Source of the DNA: Liolophura sinensis
Taxonomy: Eukaryota > Mollusca > Polyplacophora > Chitonida > Chitonidae
Direction: 5' to 3'
DNA length: 64,000 bases
Assembly: GCF_032854445.1 (NCBI RefSeq)
Contig: NC_088296.1
Span: forward strand, 19,521,485 to 19,585,484
The translations under genes and the position numbers were made by a program. Positions 13,781 to 25,799 of this stretch are shown one piece after another; position 1 is the stretch's first letter; each line of letters starts with the position of its first letter. The notes beneath the pieces were generated by a model. It saw only the letters and a list, made by a program, of their open reading frames with translations. It was not told the DNA's origin and ran no database searches.

Positions 13781-14415
13781 CAAGGGCAGCTTGCACAAAA
13801 CAACGGTCGGTTTTCTTGTTTGTGACTACCACAGCGACACACGTCAAAAGCATATGTTGCCATAGTAATCACCGACAACTCGAGCTACGATCGCTTTGTG
13901 GAAGACGCCTAAGGATTCCGAAATATACACGTCTGTCACGTCACCGTTGTTGTCCAATGAAAAGCGGAGTATTTTGTCTGATGTGGGATAATGACAGCTT
14001 TCACCATTGACGCCATCACTGCAGGCTACTCGATATCCAGACTGACCTCTGAAGAAAACTTTAGGTCAAGGTATTTAACCCCCACCCCAGCTCCCCACAT
14101 CTTCCCCGAAAAAGGAGGCTGAGGGTTTTCGTGGAGGTACTCCTTTATGTTGGTAGAAATTCTGAGATGCACACTAATATCAAAGAGGAACGCTTTTCTT
14201 GTTTCCTTTGGGAAAAATCATTTTATTCCGCAGTTTTGAAAATCATGGCGGACAATTTGAAGATCATGTCCAGCAAGAGAATAGAATATTAAGTTGGTTG
14301 TAACTACCATGAACACTCAGGATAGAGAAAGTGTAAGTTGGTTGTAAATGCCATGAGTAGTCAGGATAAAGAAAAAGCGGAAGTACATGTACATTCCGAG
14401 TTAAGTTCTTCCTAC

Positions 14416-14505
14416 CTTAATGAATTCGGTCACATCTGTCACCCCTTCGCTTGCTGTGCTGCTTTGAAAGTCATACTCTCCTCCACGAAGTTGATAGGGT
14501 TTGTC
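14416..14505 (-). pseudogene. Duplicated serine protease exon 3, minus strand
   Basis: On the minus strand this 90-bp exon lies between a TTGCAG acceptor and a GTAGG donor. It corresponds to exon 3 of the plus-strand gene (41611-41700). It is open throughout, with RGGEYDFQS and EGVTDVTEFIK, and differs from the plus-strand copy at a few residues. No exon carrying the catalytic His is found upstream of it on this strand; only the expanded minisatellite from that exon's donor site remains. Confidence 0.82.
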
Positions 14506-15164
14506 CTGCAATGTCAACAAAACTGCGTCTGTTAAAATACATCGTGAAATTTAAAAGGTTTGCCCTGTCAACAAAACTACGACCATTACATGTACCATAC
14601 TCAAATACAAAAATAATGCAGAATACCAACCAAACTGATCAATTGAAAAGCGCTGTTAAAATGATAAACAATTACCAACTTTTTTCCAAATATTTTCAAT
14701 ATTAAATTAACGGTTTTGTTGTAGAGGCATGTTTGGGATTTCTGTAAATTTTGCCTGACAACGGGGCCGTGCGCGCTAAAATCTCAAAACATGTAAATTA
14801 TGAACTTCATTCTATCAAGTCAAAATGCGCAAAATAAAGAGTAAGAGAGACATTTGATTTTGCTTAAAACAGATTTTGAAAGACTATCACATAGAACATT
14901 TGACACTAATCAGTAAGATACATCAGAGCCTGTGAGACATCATGTGAATGTGATAAAGAAGATCACAGCTCTGTAATATTAGACTCGACGTGAATGGTGT
15001 GCACTGGGCGTACATCAACATAAACGTCATAATTCAGAACTTCGCGCAGAGGACTAAGCATAAGCTTACGTCGGTCGAACAAAAACGATGGATTCCAATA
15101 AAAAAAAATTGTTTATGCCACTGAAACAGTAAACACCTATTTTGTTTCTACCAGAGTGCTTTGA

Positions 15165-15505
15165 CACGCTCATACGGCTTAGATATACTTATACACCGAT
15201 ACACTGTGCACTAATACGGCTTACAGGTACTTACGGCACCGACACACTGTGCATTAATACGCCTTACAAGTACTTACTGCACTGACTCACTGTGCATTAA
15301 TACGGCTTACAGGTACTTACGGTACTGACACGCTGTGCATTAATACGGTTTACAGGTGCTGACTTCACTGACGCACTGTTCATTATTGCGGCTTACAGGT
15401 ACTTATAGTACTAAAACACTGTGCATTAATACGTCTTACAGGTACTTACAGTACTGACATGCAGTGCATTAGTACGGCTTTCAGATACTTACTGCACCGA
15501 CAAAC
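15165..15505 (-). repeat. 43-bp minisatellite with repeated splice donors (expanded copy)
   Basis: About seven to eight units of 43 bp, read on the minus strand as GTAAGTACCTGTAAGCCGTA followed by TTAATGCACAGTG. It is homologous to the array after protease exon 2 at 40690-40945 but holds more units. Several units keep an intact GTAAGT; two, near 15355-15415, have lost it. Confidence 0.85.
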
Positions 15506-15514
15506 TAAAATAAC

Positions 15515-15663
15515 TAGGGGCCTCCGTGGGTCAGGTGGTTAGCCTCCCAGCATTGCGGTCGCTGTGAGTTCAAGACCAGCTCATGCTGGCTTCCTCTCCG
15601 GCCGTACGTGGACTGTGCCCGGTTTCAACCCATTATAATGCTGGCCGCCGTCGTTTAAGTGAA
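15515..15663 (+). repeat. SINE, 3'-truncated
   Basis: The body runs from GGGGCCTCCGTGGGTCAG through GTGAGTTCAAGACCAGCTC (Pol III box B region of a tRNA-derived SINE) and CTCTCCGGCCGTACGTGG to GCTGGCCGCCGTCG and AAGTGAAAT. The usual tail is missing. The element ends where the 549-bp satellite begins, so the array may have nucleated at, or broken, the SINE. Confidence 0.8.
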
Positions 15664-18600
15664 ATCAAAAGTTGATTATAGTAATGACCAGTCGCGATAT
15701 TACATAGTAAATGTAGCCGAATTGAATTAGCAAAAAGCCCAGGCAAAAATCCAAAAGTGGAAAAACTGTTCCAATGCTGCTGATAAGAGGCTAATCCGAC
15801 GTATTTTGTGACGAGAAATCGAATGGTGCAAACCGCGTTGCTCTCCGACCAATACTTTTGGCTGTAGCGACAATTGAATGAGCATTTATGTGAAAATCAC
15901 GTGACCAGCAACGGCTCTTACTCCATGGAAACCAAGGAAATTTGCAATTTTTCAACAGCTGGAGATGCCTGGCCCAATTGCGCATCTTTTGGCACCTTAT
16001 TGATGTGGGTCAGTGTTCAATTGTACTTTTTACAGCAGACTGTATCAAGTACCTTGTGTTTTTTATATACAAATGGTGTGGTTTTTCAACATGTAGATAA
16101 AGACATTGAGTTTGTCTTCGACTTAGAAGTAAGACAATTGCTGGATGAGTTAAATGGGCTTGGCCCAAAGATTTGACGTCTTCTGGGCTACCGAAGGGCA
16201 CATAACTTATAATCAAAAGTTGATTATAGTAATGACCAGTCGCGATATTACATAGTAAATGTAGCCGAATTGAATTAGCAAAAAGCCCAGGCAAAAATCC
16301 CAAAGTGGAAAAACTGTTCCAATGCTGCTGATAAGAGGCTAATCCGACGTATTTTGTAACGATAAATCGAATGGTGCAAACCGCGTTGCTCTCCGACCAA
16401 TACTTTTGGCTGTAGCGACAATTGAATGAGCATTTATGTGAAAATCACGTGACCAGCAACGGCTCTTACTCCATGGAAACCAAGGAAATTTGCAATTTTT
16501 CAACAGCTGGAGATGCCTGGCCCAATTGCGCATCTTTTGGCACCTTATTGATGTGGGTCAGTGTTTAATTGTACTTTTTACAGCAGACTGTATCAAGTAC
16601 CTTGTGTTTTTTATATACAAATGGTGTGGTTTTTCAACATGTAGATAAAGACATTGAGTTTGTCTTCGACTTAGAAGTAAGACAATTGCTGGATGAGTTA
16701 AATGGGCTTGGCCCAAAGATTTGACGTCTTCTGGGCTACCGAAGGGCACATAACTTATAATGAAAAGTTCAATATAGTAATGACCAGTCGCGATATTACA
16801 TAGTAAATGTAGCCGAATTGAATTAGCAAAAAGCCCAGGCAAAAATCCAAAAGTGGAAAAAACTGTTCCAATGCTGCTGATAAGAGGCTAATCCGACGTA
16901 TTTTGTGACGAGAAAATCGAATGGTGCAAACCGCGTTGCTCGCCGACCAATACTTTTGCTGTAGCGACAATTGAATGAGCATTTATGTGAAAATCACGTG
17001 CCCAGCAACGGCTCTTACTCCATGGAAACCAAGGAAATTTGCAATTTTTCAACAGCTGGAGATGCCTGGCCCAATTGCGCATCTTTTGGCACCTTATTGA
17101 TGTGGGTCAGTGTTCAATTGTACTTTTTACAGCAGACTGTATCAAGTACCTTGTTGTTTTTATATACAAATGGTGTGGTTTTTCAACATGTAGATAAAGA
17201 CATTGAGTTTGGGCTTCGACTTAGAAGTAAGACAATTGCTGGATGAGTTAAATGGCTTGGCCCAAAGATTTGACGTCTTCTGGGCTACCGAAGGGCACAT
17301 TAACTTATAATCAAAAGTTGAATATAGTAATGACCAGTCGCGATATTACATAGTAAATGTAGCCGAATTGAATTAGCAAAAAGCCCAGGCAAAAATCCAA
17401 AGTGGAAAAACTGTTCCAATGCTGCTAATAAGAGGCTAATCCGCCGTATTTTGTGACGAGAAATCGAATGGTGCAAACCGCGTTGCTCTCCGACCAAACA
17501 CTTTTGGCTGTAGCGACAATTGAATGAGGCATTTATGTGAAAATCACGTGCCCAGCAACGGCTCTTACTCCATGGAAACCAAGGAAATTTGCAATTTTTC
17601 AACAGCTGGAGATGCCTGGCCCAATTGCGCATCTTTTGGCACCTTATTGATGTGGGTCAGTGTTTAATTGTACTTTTTACAGCAGACTGTATCAAGTACC
17701 TTGTGTTTTTTATATACAAATGGTGTGGTTTTTCAACATGACATGTAGATAAAGACATTGAGTTTGTCTTCGACTTAGAAGTAAGACAATTGCTGGATGA
17801 GTTAAATGGGCTTGGCCCAAAGATTTGACGTCTTCTGGGCTACCGAAGGGCACATAACTTATAATCAAAAGTTGATTATAGTAATGACCAGTCGCGATAT
17901 TACATAGTAAATGTAGCCGAATTGAATTAGCAAAAAGCCCAGGCAAAAATCCCAAAGTGGAAAAACTGTTCCAATGCTGCTGATAAGAGGCTAATCCGAC
18001 GTATTTTGTGACGAGAAATCGAATGGTGCAAACCGCGTTGCTCTCCGACCAATACTTTTGGCTGTAGCGACAATTGAATGAGCATTTATGTGAAAATCAC
18101 GTGACCAGCAACGGCTCTTACTCCATGGAAACCAAAGAAATTTGCAATTTTTCAACAGCTGGAGATGCCTGGCCCAATTGCTCATCTTTTGGCACCTTAT
18201 TGATGTGGGTCAGTGTTCAATTGTACTTTTTACAGCAGACTGTATCAAGTACCCTTGTGTTTTTTGTATACAAATGGTGTGGTTTTTCAACATGTAGATA
18301 AAGACATTGAGTTTGTCTTCGACTTAGAAGTAAGACAATTGCTGGATGAGTTAAATGGGCTTGGCCCAAAGATTTGACGTCTTCTGGGCTACCGAAGGGC
18401 ACATAACTTATAATCAAAAGTTGATTATAGTAATGACCAGTCGCGATATTACATAGTAAATGTAGCCGAATTGAATTAGCAAAAAGCCCAGGCAAAAATC
18501 CCAAAGTGGAAAACTGTTCCAATGCTGCTGATAAGAGGCTAATCCGACGTATTTTGTGACCGAGAAATCGAATGGTGCAAACCGCGTTGCTCTCCGACCA

Positions 18601-21600
18601 ATACTTTTGGCTGTAGCGACAATTAAATGAGCATTTATGTGAAAATCACGTGCCCAGCAACGGCTCTTACTCCATGGAAACCAAGGAAATTTGCAATTTT
18701 TCAACAGCTGGAGATGCCTGGCCCAATTGCGCATCTTTTGGCACCTTATTGATGTGGGTCAGTGTTTAATTGTACTTTTTACAGCAGACTGTATCAAGTA
18801 TCTTGTGTTTTTTATATACAAATGGTGTGGTTTTTCAACATGTAGATAAAGACATTGAGTTTGTCTTCGACTTAGAAGTAAGACAATTGCTGGATGAGTT
18901 AAATGGGCTTGGCCCAAAGATTTGACGTCTTCTGGGCTACCGAAGGGCACATAACTTATAATCAAAAGTTGAATATAGTAATGACCAGTCGCGATATTAC
19001 ATAGTAAATGTAGCCGAATTTAATTAGCAAAAAGCCCAGGCAAAAATCCAAAAGTGGAAAAACTGTTCAAATGCTGCTGGTAAGAGGCTAATCCGCCGTT
19101 ATTTTGTGACGAGAAATCGAATGGTGCAAACCGCGTTTGCTCTCCCACCAATACTTTTGCTGTAGCGACAATTGAATGAGCATTTATGTGAAAATCACGT
19201 GCCCAGCAACGGCTCTTACTCCATGGAAACCAAGGAAATTTGCAATTTTCAACAGCTGGAGATGCCTGCCCAATTGCGCATCTTTTGGCACCTTATTGAT
19301 GTGGGTCAGTGTTCAATTGTACTTTTTACAGCAGACTGTATCAAGTACCTTGTTGTTTTTATATACAAATGGTGTGGTTTTTCAACATGTAGATAAAGAC
19401 ATTGAGTTTGTCTTCGACTTAGAAGTAAGACAATTGCTGGATGAGTTAAATGGGCTTGGCCCAAAGATTTGACGTCTTCTGGGCTACCGAAGGGCACATA
19501 ACTTATAATCAAAAGTTGAATATAGTAATGACCAGTCGCGATATTACATAGTAAATGTAGCCGAATTGAATTAGCAAAAAGCCCAGGCAAAAATCCCAAA
19601 GTGGAAAAACTGTTCCAATGCTGCTGGTAAGAGGCTAATCCGACGTATTTTTGTGACGAGAAATCGAATGGTGCAAACCGCGTTGCTCTCCGACCAATAC
19701 TTTTGGCCTGTAGCGACAATTGAATGAGCATTTATGTGAAAATCACGTGACCAGCAACGGCTCTTACTCCATGGAAACCAAGGAAATTTGCAATTTTTCA
19801 ACAGCTGGAGATGCCTGGCCCAATTTCGCATCTTTTGGCACCTTATTGATGTGGGTCAGTGTTCAGTTGTACTTTTTACAGCAGACTGTATCAAGTACCT
19901 TGTGTTTTTTATATACAAATGGTGTGGTTTTTCAACATGTAGATAAAGACATTGAGTTTGTCTTCGACTTAGAAGTAAGACAATTGCTGGATGAGTTAAA
20001 TGGGCTTGGCCCAAAGATTTGACGTCTTCTGGGCTACCGAAGGGCACATAACTTATAATCAAAAGTTGAATATAGTAATGACCAGTCGCGATATTACATA
20101 GTAAATGTAGCCGAATTGAATTAGCAAAAAGCCCAGGCAAAAATCCAAAAGTGGAAAAACTGTTCCAATGCTGCTGGTAAGAGGCTAATCCGACGTATTT
20201 TGTGACGAGAAATCGAATGGTGCAAACCGCGTTGCTCTCCGGACCAACACTTATGGCTTTAGCTACAATTGAATGAGCATTTATGTGAAAATCACGTGCC
20301 TAACAACGGCTCTTACTCATGGAAAACAAGGAAATTTGCAATATTTCAACAGCTGGAGATGCCTGGCCCAATTGCGCATCTTTTGGGCACCTTATTGATG
20401 TGGGTCAGTGTTTAATTGTACTTTTTACAGCAGACTGTATCAAGTACCTTGTTGTTTTTATATACAAATGGTGTGGTTTTTCAACATGTAGATAAAGACA
20501 TTGAGTTTGTCTTCGACTTAGAAGTAAGACAATTGCTGGATGAGGTTAAATGGGCTTGGCCCAAAGATTTGACGTCTCTGGGCTACCGAAGGGCACATAA
20601 CTTATAATCAAAAGTTGACTATAGTAATGACCAGTCGCGATATTACATAGTAAATGTAGCCGAATTGAATTAGCAAAAAGCCCAGGCAAAAATCCCAAAG
20701 TGGAAAAAACTGTTCCAATACTGCTAGTAAGAGGCTAATCCGACGTATTTTGTGACGAGAAATCGAATGGTGCAAACCGCGTTGCTCTCCGACCAATACT
20801 TTTGGCTGTAGCGACAATTGAATTGAGCATTTATGTGAAAATCACGTGACCAGCAACGGCTCTTACTCCATGGAAACCAAGGAAATTTGCAATTTTTCAC
20901 AGCTGGAGATGCCTGGCCCAATTGCGCATCTTTTTGCACCTTATTGATGTGGGTCAGTGTTTAATTGTACTTTTTACAGCAGACTGTATCAAGTACCTTG
21001 TTGTTTTTATATACAAATGGTGTGGTTTTTCAACATGTAGATAAAGACATTGAGTTTGTCTTCGACTTAGAAGTAAGACAATTGCTGGATGAGTTAAATG
21101 GGCTTGGCCCAAAGATTTGACGTCTTCTGGGCTACCGAAGGGCACATAACTTATAATAAAAAGTTGACTATAGTAATGACCAGTCGCGATATTACATAGT
21201 AAATGTAGCCGAATTGAATTAGCAAAAAGCCCAGGCAAAAATCCAAAAGTGGAAAAACTGTTCCAATGCTGCTGGTAAGAGGCTAATCCGACGTATTTTG
21301 TGACGAGAAATCGAATGGTGCAAACCGCGTTGCTCTCCGACCAATACTTTTGGCTGTAGCGACAATTGAATGAGCATTTATGTGAAAATCACGTGACCAG
21401 CAACGGCTCTTACTCCATGGAAACCAAGGAAATTTGCAATTTTTCAACAGCTGGAGATGCCTGGCCAATTGCGCATCTTTTGGCACCTTATTGATGTGGG
21501 TCAGTGTTTAATTGTACTTTTTACAGCAGACTGTATCAAGTACCTTGTGTTTTTTATATACAAATGGTGTGGTTTTTCAACATGTAGATAAAGACATTGA

Positions 21601-21668
21601 GTTTGTCTTCGACTTAGAAGTAAGACAATTGCTGGATGAGTTAAATGGGCTTGGCCCAAAGATTTGAC
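15664..21668. repeat. ~549-bp satellite, about eleven units
   Basis: Units start with ATCAAAAGTT(GATT/GAAT/GACT)ATAG at about 15664, 16210, 16759, 17310, 17864, 18411, 18960, 19507, 20056, 20606 and 21157; the last is cut by the gap. Units are about 95% alike. Most differences are one-base length changes in homopolymers. Conserved blocks include CACGTGACCAGCAACGG, CAACAGCTGGAGATGCC and TGACGTCTTCTGGGC. Open frames of 64-141 codons occur on both strands but are broken differently in each unit, so I do not call a gene. I do not recognise the unit as an RNA gene or a known transposon. Confidence 0.95.
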
Positions 21669-21868
21669 NNNNNNNNNNNNNNNNNNNNNNNNNNNNNNNN
21701 NNNNNNNNNNNNNNNNNNNNNNNNNNNNNNNNNNNNNNNNNNNNNNNNNNNNNNNNNNNNNNNNNNNNNNNNNNNNNNNNNNNNNNNNNNNNNNNNNNNN
21801 NNNNNNNNNNNNNNNNNNNNNNNNNNNNNNNNNNNNNNNNNNNNNNNNNNNNNNNNNNNNNNNNNNNN
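21669..21868. other. Assembly gap, 200 Ns
   Basis: A run of exactly 200 Ns, probably a placeholder of arbitrary size. The 549-bp array enters it and does not come out, so the true number of satellite units is unknown. Everything to its right, up to 64000, is one gap-free stretch. Confidence 0.99.
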
Positions 21869-21889
21869 AAATATGTCAAAATGTTGGGT

Positions 21890-22122
21890 GCTTTAAATAG
21901 AGGCTTACACATAGCATATTATACCGAGGTTTTACGTTTTGATTTGAGTAAAAACAATTTTTCTGCTGTGCAAACTACAGTCAGATACGAATCAACTATA
22001 AGCTATAATGAAACCATAATGAACTTGGTTGGTAATTGGGTGGTGTCAAATGGCTTCAGGGACATCAATTACAATGACAACCGCCCCAGACACAAAACCC
22101 GGTTTTCATTGATACAGTAGGT
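21890..22122 (+). other. Unrecognised open stretch in esterase intron, copy 1
   Basis: An open frame with RGLHIAYYTEVLRFDLSK and SNGFRDINYNDNRP. It is also present in copy 2 at about 55016-55305, where the frame continues past a one-base difference near 22082. The base differences I could place within the shared frame all change the residue (T/A, V/L, L/S, G/D), which argues against a selected protein. I do not recognise a family. Confidence 0.35.
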
Positions 22123-22891
22123 GGCATTGTGTTGAATTTTGACTTGGGGAATTGGCCTTACCATAATTGGCGCTGAACCCGATGTGTCATATTTGCCTGG
22201 TCTGGCAACTAACCCAAGTATTATTGAAATGAAAGTCAAGCAACGAGACTGGTGTGATGATCTTTCTCAGTAATAATTTAAGACACGCAACGTCAGAGGT
22301 GTATGTGACATGTTCACGGTAATGAAGTGTAAGTCATAGCATGGCTGATCAAGGTACTTATTTCCGGTGCACTATGATGTTAAGCCTAGGTTGAAAACAG
22401 GCAATACGCCCAGGAACTTAATTGTGGTCATATAGGTCTTTCCATTATTAGTAAACATTGTAAGATTTTTTTCCAAGAGTAATCCTGACCGATGTCGCAC
22501 AGGTGATAAATCGTTGAGCACAGCGTTAAAATAAATCAAAGATAAAATGTTTGCATTTTTTGATGACTTTTGCTTTTCCGCCAATTTCTGCAAGACTAAT
22601 TTATAGGCTGAAAAGATACTGTAAAGCAATCGTACTGTACTCGGGCAAACTTCTTTTTGTGCAGTATATTTGTTATAAGTGTCAAACCACAAGCCACAGC
22701 TATCAATATTGCCTGCTTTTGATTCTGGGAGTGATTGGACATCAGTACAACAGAGAAAAGATATTTTGCATAAATTTATTCTGAGAAAAATCCTGCTTAT
22801 TTTGTATGCTGAAAACTGGGAACTGCTTATCTTTGCTTGTGTGATGCCTTTAACTTTTCACTTGTTTTGTCTTTTTCAATTTGTTTTCCAG

Positions 22892-23198
22892 GAGCCCAAA
22901 TACCCCAAATAGGAGCTACATCCAAACAACATGGCCGTTATTTAATACCGCCACGCAACGTTACGTCAAACTTGATGTGAACATGTCGCATGACTCAACA
23001 TCCAAGTACCCGTATGCCAGGAGGGTTGCGTTATGGGAATACTTGGTTCCCGCTCAAGAAAAAGCTTTTGAAAAGTCGAGAAACATAGTGGATGACCCAA
23101 AATGCAACACGGCTACAAAGACAATTGGTAGTATAGCGTACGGCTGTCTGCTACATGTAGTTATTACCGCTGGCATAAATGTAAGAAACTTTTTGTAA
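22892..23198 (+). pseudogene. Orphan last exon of carboxylesterase-like gene, copy 1
   Basis: After a pyrimidine-rich tract and TTTCCAG, the exon encodes the C-terminal part of a carboxylesterase/cholinesterase-family protein: TTWPLFNTATQRYVKLDV, YARRVALWEYLVP and a hydrophobic end (GSIAYGCLLHVVITAGI). It stops with TAA. It matches the last exon of the gene at 50745-56312. Seven base differences separate the two: five are silent and two change a residue (S/N at the start and P/T), which suggests past selection on the protein. The rest of this gene copy is absent; it would lie in or beyond the gap. The hydrophobic end could be a GPI-anchor or membrane signal, by analogy with membrane-bound cholinesterases; that is inference. 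Confidence 0.8.
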
Positions 23199-23216
23199 TA
23201 TCAATTAGCATAATCC

Positions 23217-23290
23217 AGCGCCCGGGGGAAACCCACGACCATCCGCAGGCTGCTGACAAACCTTCCCACGTACGACCGGAATGTGGAAAT
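23217..23290 (-). repeat. SINE fragment
   Basis: CCCGGGGGAAACCCACGACC followed by ATCCGCAGGCTGCTG and CCTTCCCACGTACG is the reversed middle of the main SINE family here. It is shared with copy 2 at 56330-56400. A separate B-box-like stretch (GGTTCAATCCTGGCC, 23351-23365) follows and may belong to another SINE. Confidence 0.75.
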
Positions 23291-23525
23291 AATTTTCTAT
23301 TTAATTTTTTCTTTAACATAGGTCTTTTTTTTAATAAAACATGAGATGCTGGTTCAATCCTGGCCTTGGACACGGAATTTGTGGGTTATCTTCCTTCAGT
23401 GTGATTTTGTAGTGGTCAATACGCCGTCGGCGGAGCTCCTTTGACGTTTTACGTTGACTGTTTTTCTTTCCTCAATTTGTTGTTCATATGTGTAAGTACA
23501 TGTATAAATGTATGTATATATGTAT

Positions 23526-23705
23526 GAATGCTTGGTGTTTAATGTCGTACGCAACAATGTTTCTTACATATGACTCCAATGAATGATTAGATGTGTGTAC
23601 ATATACTGTGGCTTCTTGTGGCCGGCGAGACCATGCCGCCAAATTAAGTGCTGCCGCCACTGAAGCATCACCGAAGACATGCTATCTTGCAGACACTAGA
23701 CATGT
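23526..23705 (-). repeat. SINE with TTTAATGTCGTACG tail
   Basis: The reversed 3' end (AATGCTTGGTGTTTAATGTC then GTACGCAACAATG) is followed by GTGCTGCCGCCACTGAAG and CATCACCGAAGACA. It is a second SINE family with the tail type also seen in the relic inside the 41-bp satellite. Copy 2 is at about 56641-56822. Confidence 0.7.
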
Positions 23706-23714
23706 TATCTTGCT

Positions 23715-23875
23715 CTAGGCTTCCTTCCGCTGAGCGCCAGGCGTGGGAACAGCAAGTACCATCTTAAAGTCTTTGGATACGACCCGACCTAGATTTGATC
23801 CCGGCGTCTGCCGAATTCGAGTAGGACACTCTAGCCATTGGGCCACCGAAGCGGTCACCGGTTCTCTGCACCTAT
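23715..23875 (-). repeat. tRNA-derived SINE
   Basis: On the minus strand it reads GGTGGCCCAATGGCTAGAG (Pol III A-box-like, near 23831-23845) and then CGGGATCAAATCTAGGTCGG (B-box-like, near 23785-23803). The body continues through AGACTTTAAGATGG to GGAACTTG-like sequence. Shared with copy 2 at 56848-57005. Confidence 0.75.
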
Positions 23876-24465
23876 AACAGTGACTGTCATGGCATAAGTA
23901 AGACATTCTTGAATACATGGCTTTAAACAACAATCAAATTATGATATCAATAAATAAATACATGTTTTATGTACATCAGAGCTACATGTTACATAAACGC
24001 TTTATTTATCTGACTGCATGTGTGCATACATGTGTCTCCTACAGCGCAGTTGCTAAGTAGCAGTTCTTCAAAAAAATAAGAGTACTATCCTAAAATGCCA
24101 TATAAATCTGAGAGATGACATGGCACCCCATGGCACACCAAAAGGTAATACATAAGTAAATAAATGAAACAAAACAAAATATATACCACTGACCCAAATA
24201 CATTTTGTGGGTGAGAGTGGTAATTCTGGTAACCATGACAATGAGGATCGTGTTACGGTCGTTTGTTTAGTATACATGTGTGTAAAAACTTTGTGTCTTC
24301 AGTTTGAATTATCGAAATCCCGTGTGCTTTCAGTTGTCTTTGCATGTATGCGAGTTCATAGCGTCCTAGTCCTGCACTTATCTACTGGGTGCTGAGTCAA
24401 GTCGTCGTGATGTCGCGCTGGTAGTGCGCCATTTTTCAGGGTATTGGTCGTTCGTTCTTGTCCTG

Positions 24466-24549
24466 TGGTCTGCCCTCATCCTGTTTTCTGCTCTCGTTCT
24501 GTCGCCTGCTCTTGTTCTGTCGTCTGCTCTGGCCCTGTCGTCTGCTCTC
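24466..24549. repeat. 18-bp minisatellite, about five units
   Basis: Units of the form CTGCTCTCGTTCTGTCGC repeat every 18 bp. Antisense they read as six-residue repeats such as RADDRT. Copy 2 (57583-57632) has about two fewer units, so the count changed after duplication. Confidence 0.8.
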
Positions 24550-25799
24550 TGTCCGAGGATGTGAGCACTCCGGCGAAGAAGTATCAAGTGCCCCGACAAA
24601 GTTAGCTGACACCACACACTTGGACATGGTTCGTTGTCTGTGGGAAGACACTAGCACAAAACTAGAGAACTAGCGCGGCGGATATGGTGACAATAGGGAT
24701 TACCGAGGTGGCGCGAATCTCGAATCTTAAACCGGCTGCACAAAATAACAGTAAAAACAAAGCACTTGTAACACACTGCTCATTAGTTCTAAACAAGAGT
24801 CAAGGAATAAATCAAAAAAAAAAAAAAATTAAACAACTTAGCCCATTTCCAGTGGGTTTCAGGGCCTGATCTCTCTAAAAGTTCAGTAAATTGCTGAAGT
24901 AGGTAGATTGTTTCCAACCTAAGACCATCACGAAGTGTTTTCAAAAAATCTCAGTTATAAACACGTTTCTGCTATACATAATAAGCACTTGCTCGTAATT
25001 ATTTTTAATAACAGTGTGTTTAAAGTGTTTACTATAGTAAACACATACAAGGTTTTCATACATGCATATATAGTGATGTGGTAGATGTTTTCAATAAACA
25101 CAAATAGTCCAGTAAACTTGACTTTAGAGTTGTTACACGTAACAAACGATAAAGAGATGCGTTTAGTATAGTAAACGTGTGACATGATTACATATTAAAC
25201 ATGTGAACATATGTATGGTCTTCTTTAAGTTATTAACAGTTAAAGGCATGTCTACTGGGCTATTTGTTGTTTATTGAGAATACCCACGACATTATTTTGT
25301 GAAATGTTATACATTTTATGTTCTTTAATTACTAAACATTGTGTTTAGGAATATCCAATGGGACGCGTTTATTATCTGTAACAATGTGAATATGAACAAA
25401 CTGAAGACTTACTTTAGTGGATATATACGAAATGTAAGTTGCTCCTATAAGTGAAAAATTTAGCTAAACACAACAAAAAAGCGAAGAAAAAATTCGTAAA
25501 ACTGGGCCCTGATTTTTTGTTTTTAGTTAGGAAGAAAAATAAAGAAATAGCAAACGAAAAAATACAAATTCAGCCAGATTTGACTAAAGCTTTTGAAATA
25601 GGTAATCGGACCATGAGTGAATGCAAATAGAACAATATCAAATGAAATGAAATTAAATTAAACTTAAATCAGATAAAATGAAATGAAATTAAACTGGATG
25701 ACACGTTTTTAAGATGTGTTTACATTTACCCTAAATGTCTGAAGGTTCAAAACTTGAGTGTTGATGCTGAACCAGAATTTCTATAACACCGTCTCATTT

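Larger units (their letters stand above)
12200..15505 (-). repeat. Left arm of inverted duplication of the serine protease locus
   Basis: The reverse complement of this stretch matches 40690-43813, including exon 3, exon 4, their introns, an embedded SINE tail and a 43-bp minisatellite. Homology stops at 12200/43813, right at the border of the 41-bp satellite. At the other end it stops inside the minisatellite. Many small indels and substitutions separate the arms, so the event is not recent. The arms lie about 25 kb apart. The copy has no counterpart of protease exons 1, 2, 5 or 6. Confidence 0.92.

Noticed and set aside
15791-21486. Recurring 64-141 codon frames on both strands in the 549-bp satellite
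   Set aside because: Each unit breaks them at different places, the two strands overlap, and no domain is recognised.
21577-21912. Open frames running through the N block
   Set aside because: They exist only because unknown bases cannot contain stops.
23785-23857. A tRNA gene on the minus strand
   Set aside because: The tRNA-like part continues into a SINE body and is repeated as a dispersed element.
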